Shown here one piece after another: positions 8,470 through 18,112 of a DNA stretch of 36,357 nt. The stretch lies in the NCBI GenBank assembly GCA_013286495.1, contig JABDFQ010000016.1, positions 1-36,357 on the forward strand, given 5' to 3'. The stretch comes from Gammaproteobacteria bacterium. Lineage in GTDB: Bacteria; Pseudomonadota; Gammaproteobacteria; DSM-16500. Positions within the stretch are counted from its first letter, which is position 1; every line of letters starts with the position of its first letter. Below the pieces are notes generated by a model. The model was not told the DNA's origin, searched no databases, and saw only the letters and a program-made list of their open reading frames with translations. Made by a program: the position numbers and the translations under genes.

Positions 8470-9237
8470 CTAATTAGCCTCCCGGCGGCGTAATATCTCC
8501 CCCGCGAGCGCCAGATACGCCAGCGCACCCTGCGATTTTTCATCATAATGCAACACGGGTGTGCCATGACTTGGTGCCTCTGCCAGCCGTACGTTACGCG
8601 GAATCACTGTGCGATACACGCGCTCAGGAAAATGTTCCATCAACTGACTGGAGACATCGAGTGCCAGTCGATTACGACCGTCGTACATCGTGCGTAACAA
8701 ACCTTCGATATGTAATTTCGGATTAATCGTCGTGCGAATTTGTTCGATCGTACCAAGTAAAGCGCTCAATCCTTCCAAAGCAAAATATTCACATTGCACA
8801 GGGATAAGCACCGAATCGGATGCAACCAGTGCATTTACCGTGAGGATGCTGAGCGAAGGTGGACAATCGATAAGAATATAATCGTAATTTGCTTTCACGG
8901 GTTCCAGAATATTTTTCAGGCGTTTTTCGCGTTCTGCATCCTGCAATAATTGCATCTCAGCAACAATCAATTCCTGACTCGTGGCCAGCAAATCAAACTT
9001 GCCGGAAGTTTTGATCAACGCTTCCCGAATATCCACTTCCTTGCACAAGACTTGTGTGGAGGAATATTTCACTTCTTTTTTGCTGATCCCGCTGCCAACG
9101 GTGGCATTGCCTTGCGGATCAAGATCAATCAGCATGACCTTGCGTTTCATCGCTGCAAAAGAAGCTGCAAGATTAATGCTAGTCGTTGTTTTTCCTACAC
9201 CACCTTTCTGATTGGTTATCGCAATTATTTTTCCCAC
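8470..9237 (-). CDS. parA: chromosome-partitioning ATPase ParA (Soj family)
   Basis: This is a MinD/ParA-type Walker ATPase that binds DNA when ATP-bound and moves ParB-parS complexes during chromosome segregation. It has the deviant Walker A KGGVGKTT (residues 11-18), Walker A' DLDPQGNAT, and the Walker B region ILIDCPPSL. The 255-aa length is normal for chromosomal Soj/ParA. It is the third gene of mnmG-rsmG-parA, 2 bases after rsmG. The usual partner parB does not follow: the next 240 bases hold palindromic repeats and then a secreted-protein gene on the same strand. Confidence 0.95.
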   Translation of the reverse strand: MGKIIAITNQKGGVGKTTTSINLAASFAAMKRKVMLIDLDPQGNATVGSGISKKEVKYSSTQVLCKEVDIREALIKTSGKFDLLATSQELIVAEMQLLQDAEREKRLKNILEPVKANYDYILIDCPPSLSILTVNALVASDSVLIPVQCEYFALEGLSALLGTIEQIRTTINPKLHIEGLLRTMYDGRNRLALDVSSQLMEHFPERVYRTVIPRNVRLAEAPSHGTPVLHYDEKSQGALAYLALAGEILRRREAN

Positions 9238-9239
9238 GA

Positions 9240-9872
9240 TTATTCCTTATTTCTGATCAGGCTAATGAGATGACGTTCAACATCCATTCCCTTGATGACA
9301 AGTTTTTTGCTACTTTCCACGACAAAAGCACTAGATATATCACGTATTTCTTCATCAGGATATTTCCCTTTCATGGCAAGCCACTTGCCGTTTGTGCACA
9401 ACAAATGTTGCGTGCTGGAAACAAACATTTGCAGACTGCTGAACGCCCGGGAAATGATAGTATCAAAACATTTTGCTGGATGAAATTCCTCGGTGCGCGC
9501 TTGCACGACATTGACATTGGCAAGATGGAGTTCAGCCACGACTTGTGTCAGAAAACGCGTTTTTTTATTGTTCTTGTCGAGCAATAACCAATGTTGTTGC
9601 GGATGAATGAGAGCCAGTGGAATGCCAGGTAATCCCGCGCCGGTTCCCACATCCAGTAACTGATCACCTTGCAAAAAAGGTGCGACCAGCAAGCTATCAA
9701 TAATATGCAATAACACCATTTCACGCGGATGGGTGATGTTGGTGAGATTAAAGACGCGATTCCAGGCTTGCATTAATTCAAGATAATGAACCAGTTTTTC
9801 TTGCGTGCCATCATCAAGCGTAATCGCATTATCGCTTAGGGCTTGTTTGAGAATGGATTGAAATGCGTTCAC
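9240..9872 (-). CDS. rsmG: 16S rRNA (guanine527-N7)-methyltransferase RsmG
   Basis: RsmG (GidB) makes m7G527 in 16S rRNA using SAM. The SAM motif [17 protein letters not shown] begins at residue 72. Other family features are FNLTNI near residue 41 and the ISRAFSSL stretch. At 210 aa it matches the E. coli length of 207. It overlaps the mnmG stop by 4 bases (ATGA) and parA starts 2 bases after it, so the three are a tight operon. Confidence 0.95.
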   Translation of the reverse strand: MNAFQSILKQALSDNAITLDDGTQEKLVHYLELMQAWNRVFNLTNITHPREMVLLHIIDSLLVAPFLQGDQLLDVGTGAGLPGIPLALIHPQQHWLLLDKNNKKTRFLTQVVAELHLANVNVVQARTEEFHPAKCFDTIISRAFSSLQMFVSSTQHLLCTNGKWLAMKGKYPDEEIRDISSAFVVESSKKLVIKGMDVERHLISLIRNKE

Positions 9873-11749
9873 ACGGCTTTCCGTTTTTTTAAGGCCACCA
9901 GTAATAATGAAATCGCAGCAGGTGTCATGCCAGGAATGCGTGTTGCCATGCCAACGGTTGTTGGGCGAATGCTTTTGAGTTTTTGCCGCACTTCATTCGA
10001 TAAACCAATGACATCGTCGTAGTTCATATCATGTGGAACTTTGAGTGTTTCCTGACGCAATGTTCTTGCGATTTCATCTTCCTGTCTTGCGATATAACCT
10101 GCATATTTCGCCTGAATTTCAATTTGCTCAGCGGCTTTTTCATCAGCAATTCCAGGCCCTGCGGTTTCAATCGCCATTAAATCGCGATACGCAATATTCG
10201 GTCGACGTAATAAATCCATCAGACGATATTCACGCGCCAATGGTTGATCCAGCAAAGGTTCAAGTTGTCTGGCAGCATCCGTATCAGGATGAATCATGAC
10301 AGAATGCAGGCGTTTGCTTTCAGCATCGATCAATTCACATTTACGCTGAAATATATCGAAACGTGTCTGATCGATCAGACCTAATTCATATGCCTTGGGT
10401 ACAAGACGCAAATCTGCATTGTCTTCGCGTAGCAATAAACGATATTCAGCACGACTGGTGAACATGCGATACGGTTCCTGCGTGCCACGTGTGACCAGAT
10501 CATCAATCAGCACGCCGATGTAAGCTTCATCACGTCGTGGACAAAACGCTTCTTTTTCCTGCGTCAGAAGCGCAGCATTCATGCCAGCAATGATGCCTTG
10601 TGCGCCAGCTTCTTCATAACCAGTGGTGCCATTGATTTGTCCGGCAAAAAATAATCCGTGTATGGCTTTGGTCTCAAGCGATGGTTTTAAATCACGCGGA
10701 TCAAAAAAATCATATTCAATCGCATAGCCTGGACGTGTGATGTGCGCTTGTTCAAAACCTTTGATGCTGCGTACAAATTCAATTTGTGTCGCATATGGCA
10801 AGCTGGTGGAAATACCATTCGGATACAGTTCAGTGGTCGTTAAACCTTCTGGTTCAACAAAAATCTGATGGGAAGATTTATCAGCAAAACGCATGATTTT
10901 ATCTTCAATCGATGGGCAATATCTTGGGCCGATACCTTCAATCACGCCGGTATACATGGGTGATTCTGATAAACCCTGACGGATATGCTCATGGGTTTTT
11001 TCATTGGTATGCGTGATATAACAACAAATTTGCTGGGGGTGATCTTCGCGTTTGCCAGTAAAGGAAAACACAGGAGTGGGGGTATCACCAAACTGTTTTT
11101 CCATGACAGAGAAATCCACGCTGCGACCATCTATGCGTGGCGGAGTGCCAGTCTTGAGACGATTGATGCGAAAAGGCAAGTCGCGTAACCGAGCCGCCAA
11201 TGTTTTGGCTGGCGGATCACCTGCTCTTCCGCCTTCATATGATTGCAAGCCAATATGAATTTTACCCGCGAGGAACGTGCCGGCAGTCAGTACGACAGTT
11301 TTGCCATAAATCTTCAGACCCATTTGTGTCACGACGCCTGTCACACGTTCCTGTTCGATAAGAATATCGTCTACGGCTTGCTGAAATAACGTGAGGTTGG
11401 GTTGTGTTTCCAGCATATGGCGTATGGCTTGTTTATAAAGCACGCGATCAGCCTGTGCGCGTGTTGCACGTACGGCAGGGCCTTTACTGGCATTTAAGAT
11501 GCGGAAATGGATGCCGGCTTTATCGATAGCTTTTGCCATCGCGCCACCCAGGGCATCGATTTCCTTGACCAGATGACCTTTGCCTATGCCGCCAATGGCT
11601 GGGTTGCAGGACATTTGGCCGAGCGTTTCGATGTTATGGCTGAGCAATAAAGTGTTTGCGCCCATGCGTGCAGCAGCCAGAGCCGCTTCAGTGCCTGCAT
11701 GGCCACCGCCAACGACGATGACATCGAATGTATTCGCGAGGTTTGTCAT
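9869..11749 (-). CDS. mnmG: tRNA uridine 5-carboxymethylaminomethyl modification enzyme MnmG
   Basis: MnmG (GidA) is the FAD and NADH-dependent partner of MnmE. Together they build (c)mnm5U34 on wobble uridines. The FAD-binding VVGGGHAG is at residues 12-19 and [23 protein letters not shown] follows. [20 protein letters not shown] and the C-terminal helical domain ([19 protein letters not shown]) are also intact. I chose the ATG at 11749, giving 626 aa, in line with the family. An in-frame ATG at 11842 would add 31 residues unlike any MnmG. Neither has a good Shine-Dalgarno. Confidence 0.95.
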   Translation of the reverse strand: MTNLANTFDVIVVGGGHAGTEAALAAARMGANTLLLSHNIETLGQMSCNPAIGGIGKGHLVKEIDALGGAMAKAIDKAGIHFRILNASKGPAVRATRAQADRVLYKQAIRHMLETQPNLTLFQQAVDDILIEQERVTGVVTQMGLKIYGKTVVLTAGTFLAGKIHIGLQSYEGGRAGDPPAKTLAARLRDLPFRINRLKTGTPPRIDGRSVDFSVMEKQFGDTPTPVFSFTGKREDHPQQICCYITHTNEKTHEHIRQGLSESPMYTGVIEGIGPRYCPSIEDKIMRFADKSSHQIFVEPEGLTTTELYPNGISTSLPYATQIEFVRSIKGFEQAHITRPGYAIEYDFFDPRDLKPSLETKAIHGLFFAGQINGTTGYEEAGAQGIIAGMNAALLTQEKEAFCPRRDEAYIGVLIDDLVTRGTQEPYRMFTSRAEYRLLLREDNADLRLVPKAYELGLIDQTRFDIFQRKCELIDAESKRLHSVMIHPDTDAARQLEPLLDQPLAREYRLMDLLRRPNIAYRDLMAIETAGPGIADEKAAEQIEIQAKYAGYIARQEDEIARTLRQETLKVPHDMNYDDVIGLSNEVRQKLKSIRPTTVGMATRIPGMTPAAISLLLVALKKRKAV

Positions 11750-11776
11750 AAGGGTCAAAAATCGATAAAGCCCAAC

Positions 11777-11805
11777 AAAATACCCTTGATTAGGTAGCTG
11801 TGCAA
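11777..11805 (-). promoter_or_regulatory. predicted promoter of mnmG-rsmG-parA
   Basis: On the minus strand TTGCAC (11805-11800) and TATTTT (11782-11777) are 17 bases apart. The predicted start leaves a leader of about 25 bases to the ATG at 11749, which supports that start. The match is moderate. The rest of 11750-12102 holds a TTCAATAATTGAA palindrome at 11822-11834, the long inverted repeat listed separately and the leader of the next gene, and no further gene. Confidence 0.35.
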
Positions 11806-11888
11806 GTCGTATCCCGAGCTGTTCAATAATTGAACTTTTCATGCCAGGGAAAAGAAGGTAAAATGCGGGAAATTAATCAAACGGTGTA

Positions 11889-12076
11889 GGTTAGGCGCTG
11901 GTATGGCGTTGTGTCATGCGAGCGTTTGAAAGCGTTGCTCCTGGAAGCATTTGTGTATATTTGCAAATAAAGCGCAGGAGGCCGGAGGCCGACGAGCCAT
12001 TGCAAATATACACAAATGCTTCCAGGAGCAACGCTTTCAAACGCTCGCATGACACAACGCCATACCAGCCCTAACC
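11889..12076. repeat. very long inverted repeat (188 bp, about 77-bp arms)
   Basis: The arms at 11889-11966 and 12000-12076 are reverse complements apart from a single-base indel near the outer ends (GGTTAGGCGCTGG against GGTTAGGGCTGG). The 33-base loop contains GGAGGCCGGAGGCCGACGAG. It lies between the divergent mnmG and FAD-oxidoreductase genes. It may be a non-autonomous mobile element or a large REP-like hairpin. The right arm is open in the frame of the downstream gene, which creates a false N-terminal extension of that protein. Confidence 0.9.
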
Positions 12077-12102
12077 TCACCCACATAACCAATGAGGCTA
12101 AC

Positions 12103-13317
12103 ATGAACAAAACAGCGGCAGCCGATGTCGTGATTTTCGGTGGAGGCATTGCCGGTTTATGGCTATTGAATCGTTTGCGTCAATCTGGCATTTCCGCATT
12201 GTTATTTGAATCAAATGCCTTAGGCGGCGGTCAGACACATAAATCGCAAGGCATCATACATGGCGGCATGAAATATGCGCTGCAAGGCGTGATCACACGC
12301 GAAGCGCAAGTAATGGCTGATATGCCAGCACACTGGAAATTATGCCTGAGCGGCAAGGGTGAAATGGATTTGTCAGCGGTTCCGATTTTGTCCCGACAAC
12401 AATATTTATGGGCGCCACATAAATTCACGTCCAAACTCACTGGGTTCCTCGCGAGTGCGACTTTGTCCAGTAATGTAGAAAGTGTCTCCAAGGAAAATTA
12501 TCCCAGCGTGTTTCAGCACAAGGAATTCAAGGGTGAAGTTTTTTCACTGGATGAAATTGTGATTGATGTACCTGTGCTGGTGCGTGAAATGGTCAAGGCA
12601 AATCAGGATGCTGTATTTCGCATCGAACCATTATGCGATGAAGAATTAAAACTGGATGCGGCAGGCAATCTGGTTTCTGCAACGGTTTATCAGGCAGGAC
12701 GTGCAGTGGAAGTGACCGCACAGCAATTTGTATTCACAGCTGGTGCGGGTAATGAAGTGATTATCAAAAAATTAAAAAGTAATGATGTCGCCATGCAGCG
12801 CAGGCCATTACACATGGTATTGGTCAAGACACCATTTGATTATCCGTTGTATGCACATTGCCTGGGTTTGGGCAGTCGACCGCGTTTGACGATCACCACA
12901 CATCACACAGCGGATGGTCATGCGATCTGGTACCTGGGGGGTGCGCTTGCTGAAGAAGGTGTGAATCGGGATACAGAAGCGCAGATTCAGGCAGCGCGTG
13001 ATGAGTTATATACGCTGTTTCCCTGGCTGGATTTTTCAACAGCAGAATTTGCGACATTCATGATTGATCGTGCTGAACCCAAACAAAAAAATGGTTTGAA
13101 ACCGGAATCCACTTTTAGCAAAGTCATCCAGAACATGATTATCGCCTGGCCGACCAAGCTTGCGCTTGCGCCTAAATTGACTGACGACATCATGTGTCAT
13201 TTACAAAAAATAAAATTACAGCCCACTCTTTGTGATACCCGTGAATTGCGCGCATGGCCGATGCCGCCATTGGCAAGACCTGTCTGGGAGGATGCGTTTT
13301 GCAAAAACGAAAGCTAG
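12103..13317 (+). CDS. FAD-dependent oxidoreductase (DAO/GlpD-like)
   Basis: This 404-aa flavoprotein has an N-terminal dinucleotide-binding motif (VVIFGGGIAGLW, residues 9-20). Family features of the DAO superfamily follow: LLFESNALGGGQTHKSQGIIHGG, and a FVFTAGAGNEV segment. It resembles glycerol-3-phosphate dehydrogenase and related oxidases, but the substrate is not clear. There is no signal peptide. I chose the ATG at 12103 because TGAGG precedes it and the protein then begins as such flavoproteins do. The frame upstream lies inside the inverted repeat. Its last 19 bases overlap the aldo/keto reductase gene. Confidence 0.8.
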   Translation: MNKTAAADVVIFGGGIAGLWLLNRLRQSGISALLFESNALGGGQTHKSQGIIHGGMKYALQGVITREAQVMADMPAHWKLCLSGKGEMDLSAVPILSRQQYLWAPHKFTSKLTGFLASATLSSNVESVSKENYPSVFQHKEFKGEVFSLDEIVIDVPVLVREMVKANQDAVFRIEPLCDEELKLDAAGNLVSATVYQAGRAVEVTAQQFVFTAGAGNEVIIKKLKSNDVAMQRRPLHMVLVKTPFDYPLYAHCLGLGSRPRLTITTHHTADGHAIWYLGGALAEEGVNRDTEAQIQAARDELYTLFPWLDFSTAEFATFMIDRAEPKQKNGLKPESTFSKVIQNMIIAWPTKLALAPKLTDDIMCHLQKIKLQPTLCDTRELRAWPMPPLARPVWEDAFCKNES

Positions 13318-14048
13318 GTGATTTTGCAGTTAGCGTCATTGGTTTGGGCACAGTCAAATTTGGTCGTAATCAGGGTGTGAAATATCCTTCTGCTTTTGAT
13401 CTGCCTGATGATGCTGTTTTACGTAAATTACTTGCGACTGCAAAGGAATTGGGAATTAATTTGCTGGATACCGCGCCTGCTTATGGTGTCAGTGAAGAGC
13501 GTTTAGGTAAATTATTGCAAGGCGAGCGCCATGACTGGATTATTTCCACCAAGGTGGGTGAGGAATTTCGTGATCAGCAATCGTTTTTTGATTTTTCACC
13601 TGATGCGATAGTGCAAAGTGTTGAGCGTAGTTTAAAGCGTTTGCATACAGATTATCTGGATATTGTTCTCGTGCATTCCAGTGGTGAAGATGAGCGTATC
13701 ATTCATGAAGATCAGGTATTTTCCACGCTGGCTGCATTGAAAGAGTCAGGAAAAATCCGTGCATTTGGCATGTCGAGTAAAACAGTGGTGGGAGGAATGC
13801 TGACGGTTGATCATGCGGATGTAGCGATGGTGACATTCCATTCGCAAGATCAGCAGGATAGGGAAGTGATTCAATATGCGCAGCAAAAACAGAAAGGCAT
13901 TTTTATCAAGAAAGCACTGGCAAGTGGCCATATGAAAATGTCAGCGGGAGATTGCATACGTTTCGCGCTCAGCGAACAGGGAGTGACAAGCGTGATTATC
14001 GGGACGATTAACGAGGGGCATTTAAGGGAGAATTGTGCAGGTGTGTAG
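13299..14048 (+). CDS. aldo/keto reductase
   Basis: This is a TIM-barrel NAD(P)H-dependent carbonyl reductase. The catalytic tetrad is visible: Asp57 and Tyr62 (LLDTAPAYGVSEERLG), Lys85 (IISTKVGEE) and His126 (DIVLVHSSG). The N-terminal VIGLGTVKFGR is typical. I chose TTG at 13299 as start because GGAGG sits 8 bases before it; it gives 249 aa. The in-frame ATG at 13254 would reach 64 bases into the preceding gene. At 249 aa it is shorter than most members (about 280-330), and the C-terminal part of the barrel may be trimmed. It overlaps the FAD-oxidoreductase gene by 19 bases, so a shared pathway is likely but unidentified. Confidence 0.85.
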   Translation: MQKRKLGDFAVSVIGLGTVKFGRNQGVKYPSAFDLPDDAVLRKLLATAKELGINLLDTAPAYGVSEERLGKLLQGERHDWIISTKVGEEFRDQQSFFDFSPDAIVQSVERSLKRLHTDYLDIVLVHSSGEDERIIHEDQVFSTLAALKESGKIRAFGMSSKTVVGGMLTVDHADVAMVTFHSQDQQDREVIQYAQQKQKGIFIKKALASGHMKMSAGDCIRFALSEQGVTSVIIGTINEGHLRENCAGV

Positions 14049-14057
14049 CCTGCATTC

Positions 14058-15482
14058 CTACCTCAACTTCTCAATCAAATCTCTCTTCAACTCAAACAAT
14101 CTTTTTTCCAGCGCGACGCAATATGTCGCTTCACCATGCGTGTGATGAAAATGTTGCACGGCATTGATGGCCTGTTCGCGTATTGTATGAATATCTTCGC
14201 CTTGCTCCACTACTTCGCCTGCACGCAGGATGGGTTTAAGCAAATCAACAAAGCCGTCATAATCATCCAGCGATTTTTGCGCAAGTGATTTATCCAGTAC
14301 AACGACTTCCGGCAAATCAGAAATACCCAGATCAATGTCATAGATCACATCCATGACATATTGTTCATCACAAAAAAAACGTCGTATCTGATGACGGCCG
14401 GGGTTGGAAATTTTTACTTCCTGTTCCGATAATTTTAATTTGTGAATCCACTGCCCCGCTGCATCTTGCATCGCAGAAAGTTTGTATACACCATCCAGCG
14501 CCGGATGATCATAAGCCGTCACAAGATTCGTGCCGACACCAAATGAAGAAATTTTCGCCTGATGCTGTTTGAGATCACGAATCACATATTCATCCAGTGA
14601 ATTACTGGCGATGATTTCCGTTTTATCAAACCCTGCTTCATCCAGTAATTTTCTCGCTTTGACACTGAGCTCTGCCATATCACCAGAATCCAGTCGTATT
14701 CCCAATAAATCTGCACCACTTGCACGTAATTTTTTTCCAGTCTCAATCGCATTTTTTACACCTTTGATGGTGTTATAGGTATCAACGAGTAACGTGCAAT
14801 TATGTGGCATGACATCGGCATAAGCTGCGAATGCTTCCTTTTCACTGGCAAAGGCAGTCACCCAGCTATGTGCATGTGTACCGCGCACCGGAATGCCAAA
14901 TAACTTTCCCGCCATGGTGTTGGAAGTTGCTGTGCAGCCACCGATATAAGCGGCGCGACTTGCAGAGACAGCGCCATCAGGCCCTTGTGCGCGTCGCATG
15001 CCAAACTCAATGATAGGTAAACCTTCTGCTGCGCGATAAACACGTGAAGCTTTGGTGGCAATCAATGTCTGAAAATTAATGGTGTTTAATAATGCTGTTT
15101 CAATTAACTGACATTGCAGGATGGGGCCTTGTATGCGTAATAAAGGTTCATTGGCAAAGATGACTGTGCCTTCTGGAACTGCATCGATATCACAGGAAAA
15201 ATTTAAATCAGCAAGATAATCGAGAAAACGGTGGGGAAATAAAGGTTCACCATGATTATTCGCAAGTGTTGCAAGATATGCGAGATCATCAGAGTGAAAA
15301 CGCCAGCTCATTAAAAAATCGATAACACTGCCAAGACCACAGGCAACAGCATAATTACCCTCGAAAGGATTTTTGCGAAAAATCAGGTGAAAAGCCGCTT
15401 CGCGTTCATGCAGGTTCAACTTCCAGTAACCATAGGCCATGGTGAGTTGATAAAAGTCAGTTAATAATGGCGTATATATCAT
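14058..15482 (-). CDS. pncB: nicotinate phosphoribosyltransferase
   Basis: This enzyme converts nicotinate and PRPP to nicotinate mononucleotide, the entry step of NAD salvage. The N-terminus [20 protein letters not shown] is characteristic. [13 protein letters not shown] (about 159-171) and [10 protein letters not shown] (His203 and His205) form the active-site region, and [13 protein letters not shown] is the phosphate-binding part. At 474 aa it belongs to the longer bacterial type. A GAGA stretch precedes the ATG. It converges with the aldo/keto reductase gene 9 bases away and is divergent from the Sel1 gene. Confidence 0.95.
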   Translation of the reverse strand: MIYTPLLTDFYQLTMAYGYWKLNLHEREAAFHLIFRKNPFEGNYAVACGLGSVIDFLMSWRFHSDDLAYLATLANNHGEPLFPHRFLDYLADLNFSCDIDAVPEGTVIFANEPLLRIQGPILQCQLIETALLNTINFQTLIATKASRVYRAAEGLPIIEFGMRRAQGPDGAVSASRAAYIGGCTATSNTMAGKLFGIPVRGTHAHSWVTAFASEKEAFAAYADVMPHNCTLLVDTYNTIKGVKNAIETGKKLRASGADLLGIRLDSGDMAELSVKARKLLDEAGFDKTEIIASNSLDEYVIRDLKQHQAKISSFGVGTNLVTAYDHPALDGVYKLSAMQDAAGQWIHKLKLSEQEVKISNPGRHQIRRFFCDEQYVMDVIYDIDLGISDLPEVVVLDKSLAQKSLDDYDGFVDLLKPILRAGEVVEQGEDIHTIREQAINAVQHFHHTHGEATYCVALEKRLFELKRDLIEKLR

Positions 15483-15510
15483 GAATCATCTCGCAATACA
15501 TTTTATTGCA

Positions 15511-15518
15511 ATTATAAT
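15511..15518. promoter_or_regulatory. shared -10 region of divergent pncB and Sel1-lipoprotein genes
   Basis: ATTATAAT reads as TATAAT on both strands, and the two genes start 29 bases to the left (pncB at 15482) and 37 bases to the right (Sel1 at 15555). No good -35 hexamer is seen on either strand. Confidence 0.3.
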
Positions 15519-15554
15519 AAGCTCTCTCGATTTACACAGTGTAAGGATCAAAGT

Positions 15555-16016
15555 ATGTCCGTTCAAAAATTGTTATGGCTGTCAGGATTATCAATAATAT
15601 TGGCCGCTTGTTCAACCAGCAATTACCTGCCTGCCAATTCGCCAGCCTGGCGTGATAATCATCCACGTAACATTGGTGTGCGTTATTTACTCGGTCGTGG
15701 TGTGATGCAAGATGATAAACAGGCATTTTATTATTTCGATAAAGCGGCACAACAAGGCGATGCGCTTGCGCAAAATGAAGTTGCTTATTTGTATGCAGCA
15801 GGAAAAGGCACGCCACGCAATCTGGAAAAATCTTTTTACTGGTATCACAAGGCAGCAGAACATGGATTATCCAGTGCGCAATATAATCTCGGATTAATGT
15901 ATTTACGTGGTATTGGTACATCGCCTAATAAAAAAATGGCCATGGAATGGTTTGAAAAAGCAGCGGCACATGGTTTTGAACCAGCGAAAATTGCAGTTGG
16001 AAAATACCATGGGTGA
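15555..16016 (+). CDS. Sel1-repeat lipoprotein (153 aa)
   Basis: This is a small exported protein with a lipobox (ILAAC, lipidated Cys19), so it is probably anchored in the inner or outer membrane. Three Sel1-type repeats follow. Their signatures are VRYLLGRGVMQDDKQAFYYF, AYLYAAGKGTPRNLEKSFYW and GLMYLRGIGTSPNKKMAMEW, each about 36 residues. Sel1 repeats form a helical scaffold for protein contacts. The partner is unknown. AAGGA precedes the ATG. Its last 8 bases overlap the start of rsmA. Confidence 0.88.
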   Translation: MSVQKLLWLSGLSIILAACSTSNYLPANSPAWRDNHPRNIGVRYLLGRGVMQDDKQAFYYFDKAAQQGDALAQNEVAYLYAAGKGTPRNLEKSFYWYHKAAEHGLSSAQYNLGLMYLRGIGTSPNKKMAMEWFEKAAAHGFEPAKIAVGKYHG

Positions 16017-16797
16017 AACGGTTCCCCGCAAGCGTTTTGGCCAGCATTTTCTGCGTGATCAATCAGTAATAGAAAAAATTGTTGCAGCGCTTGCACCGAA
16101 GACCACAGATCATCTTGTAGAAATTGGTCCAGGACAAGGCGCAATTACCATGCCAGTGTTACGCTGCGCAAAAACACTGGATGTGATCGAGCTTGATCGT
16201 GATCTTATTCCTGTACTGGAAGAAAGATGCGGACGCCTGGGCGATTTGCATATTCATTCTGCGGATGTGCTGGATTTTGATTTTGCCAGTATTAAACAGG
16301 ATGAGCGTTTGTTGCGGATATTCGGTAATTTGCCTTATAACATTTCCACACCACTTATTTTTCATTTGATTGAATATGCTTCCATTATTAAAGACATGTT
16401 ATTCATGGTGCAAAAAGAAGTGGCGGAACGCATGGCAGCAAAAGCAGATACGGAACATTACGGACGATTGAGTGTCATGGTGCAATATCATTTTAAAGTG
16501 GAATTATTATTTAACGTTTCACCCAATGCATTTCATCCGCCACCACAAGTGCAATCCAGTATTGTACATTTGATCCCGGATGTTAGTTTTTCTGAGCGTG
16601 CAGATGATAATGCAGTATTTGCAAATGTCGTAAAACATGCGTTTGGTCAACGCAGAAAAACTTTGCGTAATAGTTTAAAAAATATTGTCAGTGATGAAAT
16701 GTGGGAAAGTATGACAATACGTTCCGATCTGCGCGCAGAAAATTTGACGGTCAGTGATTTTGTCATGATTAGTAATCAGGTATCAGGAAAAAAGTAA
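16009..16797 (+). CDS. rsmA: 16S rRNA dimethyladenosine methyltransferase RsmA (KsgA)
   Basis: RsmA dimethylates A1518 and A1519 of 16S rRNA late in small-subunit assembly. RKRFGQHFLRD near the start, the SAM-binding EIGPGQGAIT (38-47) and the catalytic NLPYNIST (107-114) are all present. I chose the ATG at 16009 (GGA upstream), giving 262 aa. The longer frame to 15907 lies inside the Sel1 gene. The start overlaps the Sel1 stop by 8 bases. The stop is directly followed by the apaH ATG. Confidence 0.95.
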   Translation: MGETVPRKRFGQHFLRDQSVIEKIVAALAPKTTDHLVEIGPGQGAITMPVLRCAKTLDVIELDRDLIPVLEERCGRLGDLHIHSADVLDFDFASIKQDERLLRIFGNLPYNISTPLIFHLIEYASIIKDMLFMVQKEVAERMAAKADTEHYGRLSVMVQYHFKVELLFNVSPNAFHPPPQVQSSIVHLIPDVSFSERADDNAVFANVVKHAFGQRRKTLRNSLKNIVSDEMWESMTIRSDLRAENLTVSDFVMISNQVSGKK

Positions 16798-17607
16798 ATG
16801 TCCACATATGCAATTGGTGATGTACAGGGATGTTATTCAGCATTGATGAAATTGCTGGAGAAAATTAATTTCAATCCTGATCACGATACACTATGGTTTA
16901 CTGGTGATTTAGTGAATCGTGGTGATGATTCATTGGCTGTGTTGCGTTATATAAAAAATCTTGGTGATAAACATATTGCGGTATTGGGTAATCATGATTT
17001 GCATTTGCTGGCAGTAGCATCGGGTGCAAAAGCAGTGCAGCCAGCAGATACATTAAATGAAATTTTAAGCGCACCGGATAAGGCAGAGTTAATCGAATGG
17101 TTATGTCATCGACCGATTTTATATATAGCTGCTGCATTTCCTTATGTGCTAGTGCATGCAGGTCTTGCACCCATGTGGACATTATCCCATGCACGACATT
17201 TTGCGCATGAACTGGAAGCTGCATTACGTTCTGCCTCACGCGATGTGTTATTTAAGCAGCTTTATGGTAATCAGCCGGATTTATGGAGTGATAAATTAAC
17301 GGGGATTGAGCGCTTGCGTTGCCTTGTCAATTATTTCACACGCATGCGTTTTTGTGATGCCAAAGGTCGCATGAATTTGACATACAAGGGAACGATTGCA
17401 GAAAAGCCACAGGATTTATTTCCGTGGTTTGATGTGCCGAATCGCAAAAATGCTGAGGCGAAAATTATTTTCGGTCATTGGGCGGCGTTAGGTGGTGAGA
17501 CAACAACACCGAATGTCTATCCGCTGGATACAGGCTGCGTGTGGGGCAATGCGCTGACCGCGATGAGATTGGAAGATGAAATGAAGTTTAGTGTGGGGTG
17601 TCAGTAA
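16798..17607 (+). CDS. apaH: bis(5'-nucleosyl)-tetraphosphatase, symmetrical (ApaH)
   Basis: ApaH splits Ap4A into two ADP and also removes Np4 caps from RNA. The metallophosphatase motifs are complete: GDVQG (7-11), GDLVNRG (36-42), GNHD (64-67), VHAGL, and the C-terminal FGHWAALGG. The 269-aa length is close to the 280 of E. coli. It starts on the base after the rsmA stop, as in the common rsmA-apaH pairing. It converges with folA across a 6-base gap. Confidence 0.96.
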   Translation: MSTYAIGDVQGCYSALMKLLEKINFNPDHDTLWFTGDLVNRGDDSLAVLRYIKNLGDKHIAVLGNHDLHLLAVASGAKAVQPADTLNEILSAPDKAELIEWLCHRPILYIAAAFPYVLVHAGLAPMWTLSHARHFAHELEAALRSASRDVLFKQLYGNQPDLWSDKLTGIERLRCLVNYFTRMRFCDAKGRMNLTYKGTIAEKPQDLFPWFDVPNRKNAEAKIIFGHWAALGGETTTPNVYPLDTGCVWGNALTAMRLEDEMKFSVGCQ

Positions 17608-17613
17608 CCAACC

Positions 17614-18105
17614 TCACACTCTCTCCATCACCACAAAACTATAATCATATTCATTCGCATCATCCGCTACATGCTCTTCCCTGCTAACTTCTCGCCACTC
17701 TTCTGCGTGCAGCACAGGAAAAAAAGCATCGCCATGAAAATCTTCATGCACGATGGTGAGATATATCCGCTGAATTTGCGGCATTAATTGCTGATAAATT
17801 TCAGCGCCGCCAATAATAAATAATTCATCGCTACCATTCACTTGCTGCATGGCATCCTGCACAGAAGTGACTACCATGCAACCATCTGTCTGATAATCAC
17901 GATTGCGCGTCAAAATAATATTCGTGCGATTCGGTAATGGTCTGCCTATCGATTCATGGGTTTTTCTTCCCATTAATATCGGATGACCAGATGTCAGCGT
18001 CTTGAAATATTTGAGATCGGCTGGTAAATGCCAGGGTAGTTGATTGTTATCACCAATGACACGGTTTTCTGACATGGCAACGATTGCGGAAATTTTTGGT
18101 GGCAT
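17614..18105 (-). CDS. folA: dihydrofolate reductase
   Basis: This enzyme reduces dihydrofolate to tetrahydrofolate with NADPH. ENRVIGDNNQLPWHLPADLKYFK carries the active-site Asp30. MGRKTHESIGRPLPNRTNIILTR and IIGGAEIYQQ form the NADPH site. The 163-aa length matches other gammaproteobacterial enzymes. The start codon has no Shine-Dalgarno and lies 8 bases after a 10-bp hairpin, so translation may be influenced by that structure. Confidence 0.96.
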   Translation of the reverse strand: MPPKISAIVAMSENRVIGDNNQLPWHLPADLKYFKTLTSGHPILMGRKTHESIGRPLPNRTNIILTRNRDYQTDGCMVVTSVQDAMQQVNGSDELFIIGGAEIYQQLMPQIQRIYLTIVHEDFHGDAFFPVLHAEEWREVSREEHVADDANEYDYSFVVMERV

Positions 18106-18112
18106 GAGATTG

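Noticed and set aside
11750-12102. Replication origin next to mnmG
   Set aside because: oriC lies next to mnmG in some gammaproteobacteria, but no cluster of DnaA boxes (TTWTNCACA) is visible here. Only scattered near matches occur in the window.
12016-12102. N-terminal extension of the FAD oxidoreductase from the upstream ATG
   Set aside because: The extra 29 residues are coded mostly by the right arm of the inverted repeat and do not resemble flavoprotein N-termini. A Shine-Dalgarno precedes the ATG at 12103.
15532-15544. TTACAC-A-GTGTAA palindrome before the Sel1 gene as an operator
   Set aside because: About nine perfect 6-bp inverted repeats with a one-base spacer are expected by chance in a window of this size, and it matches no operator I know.
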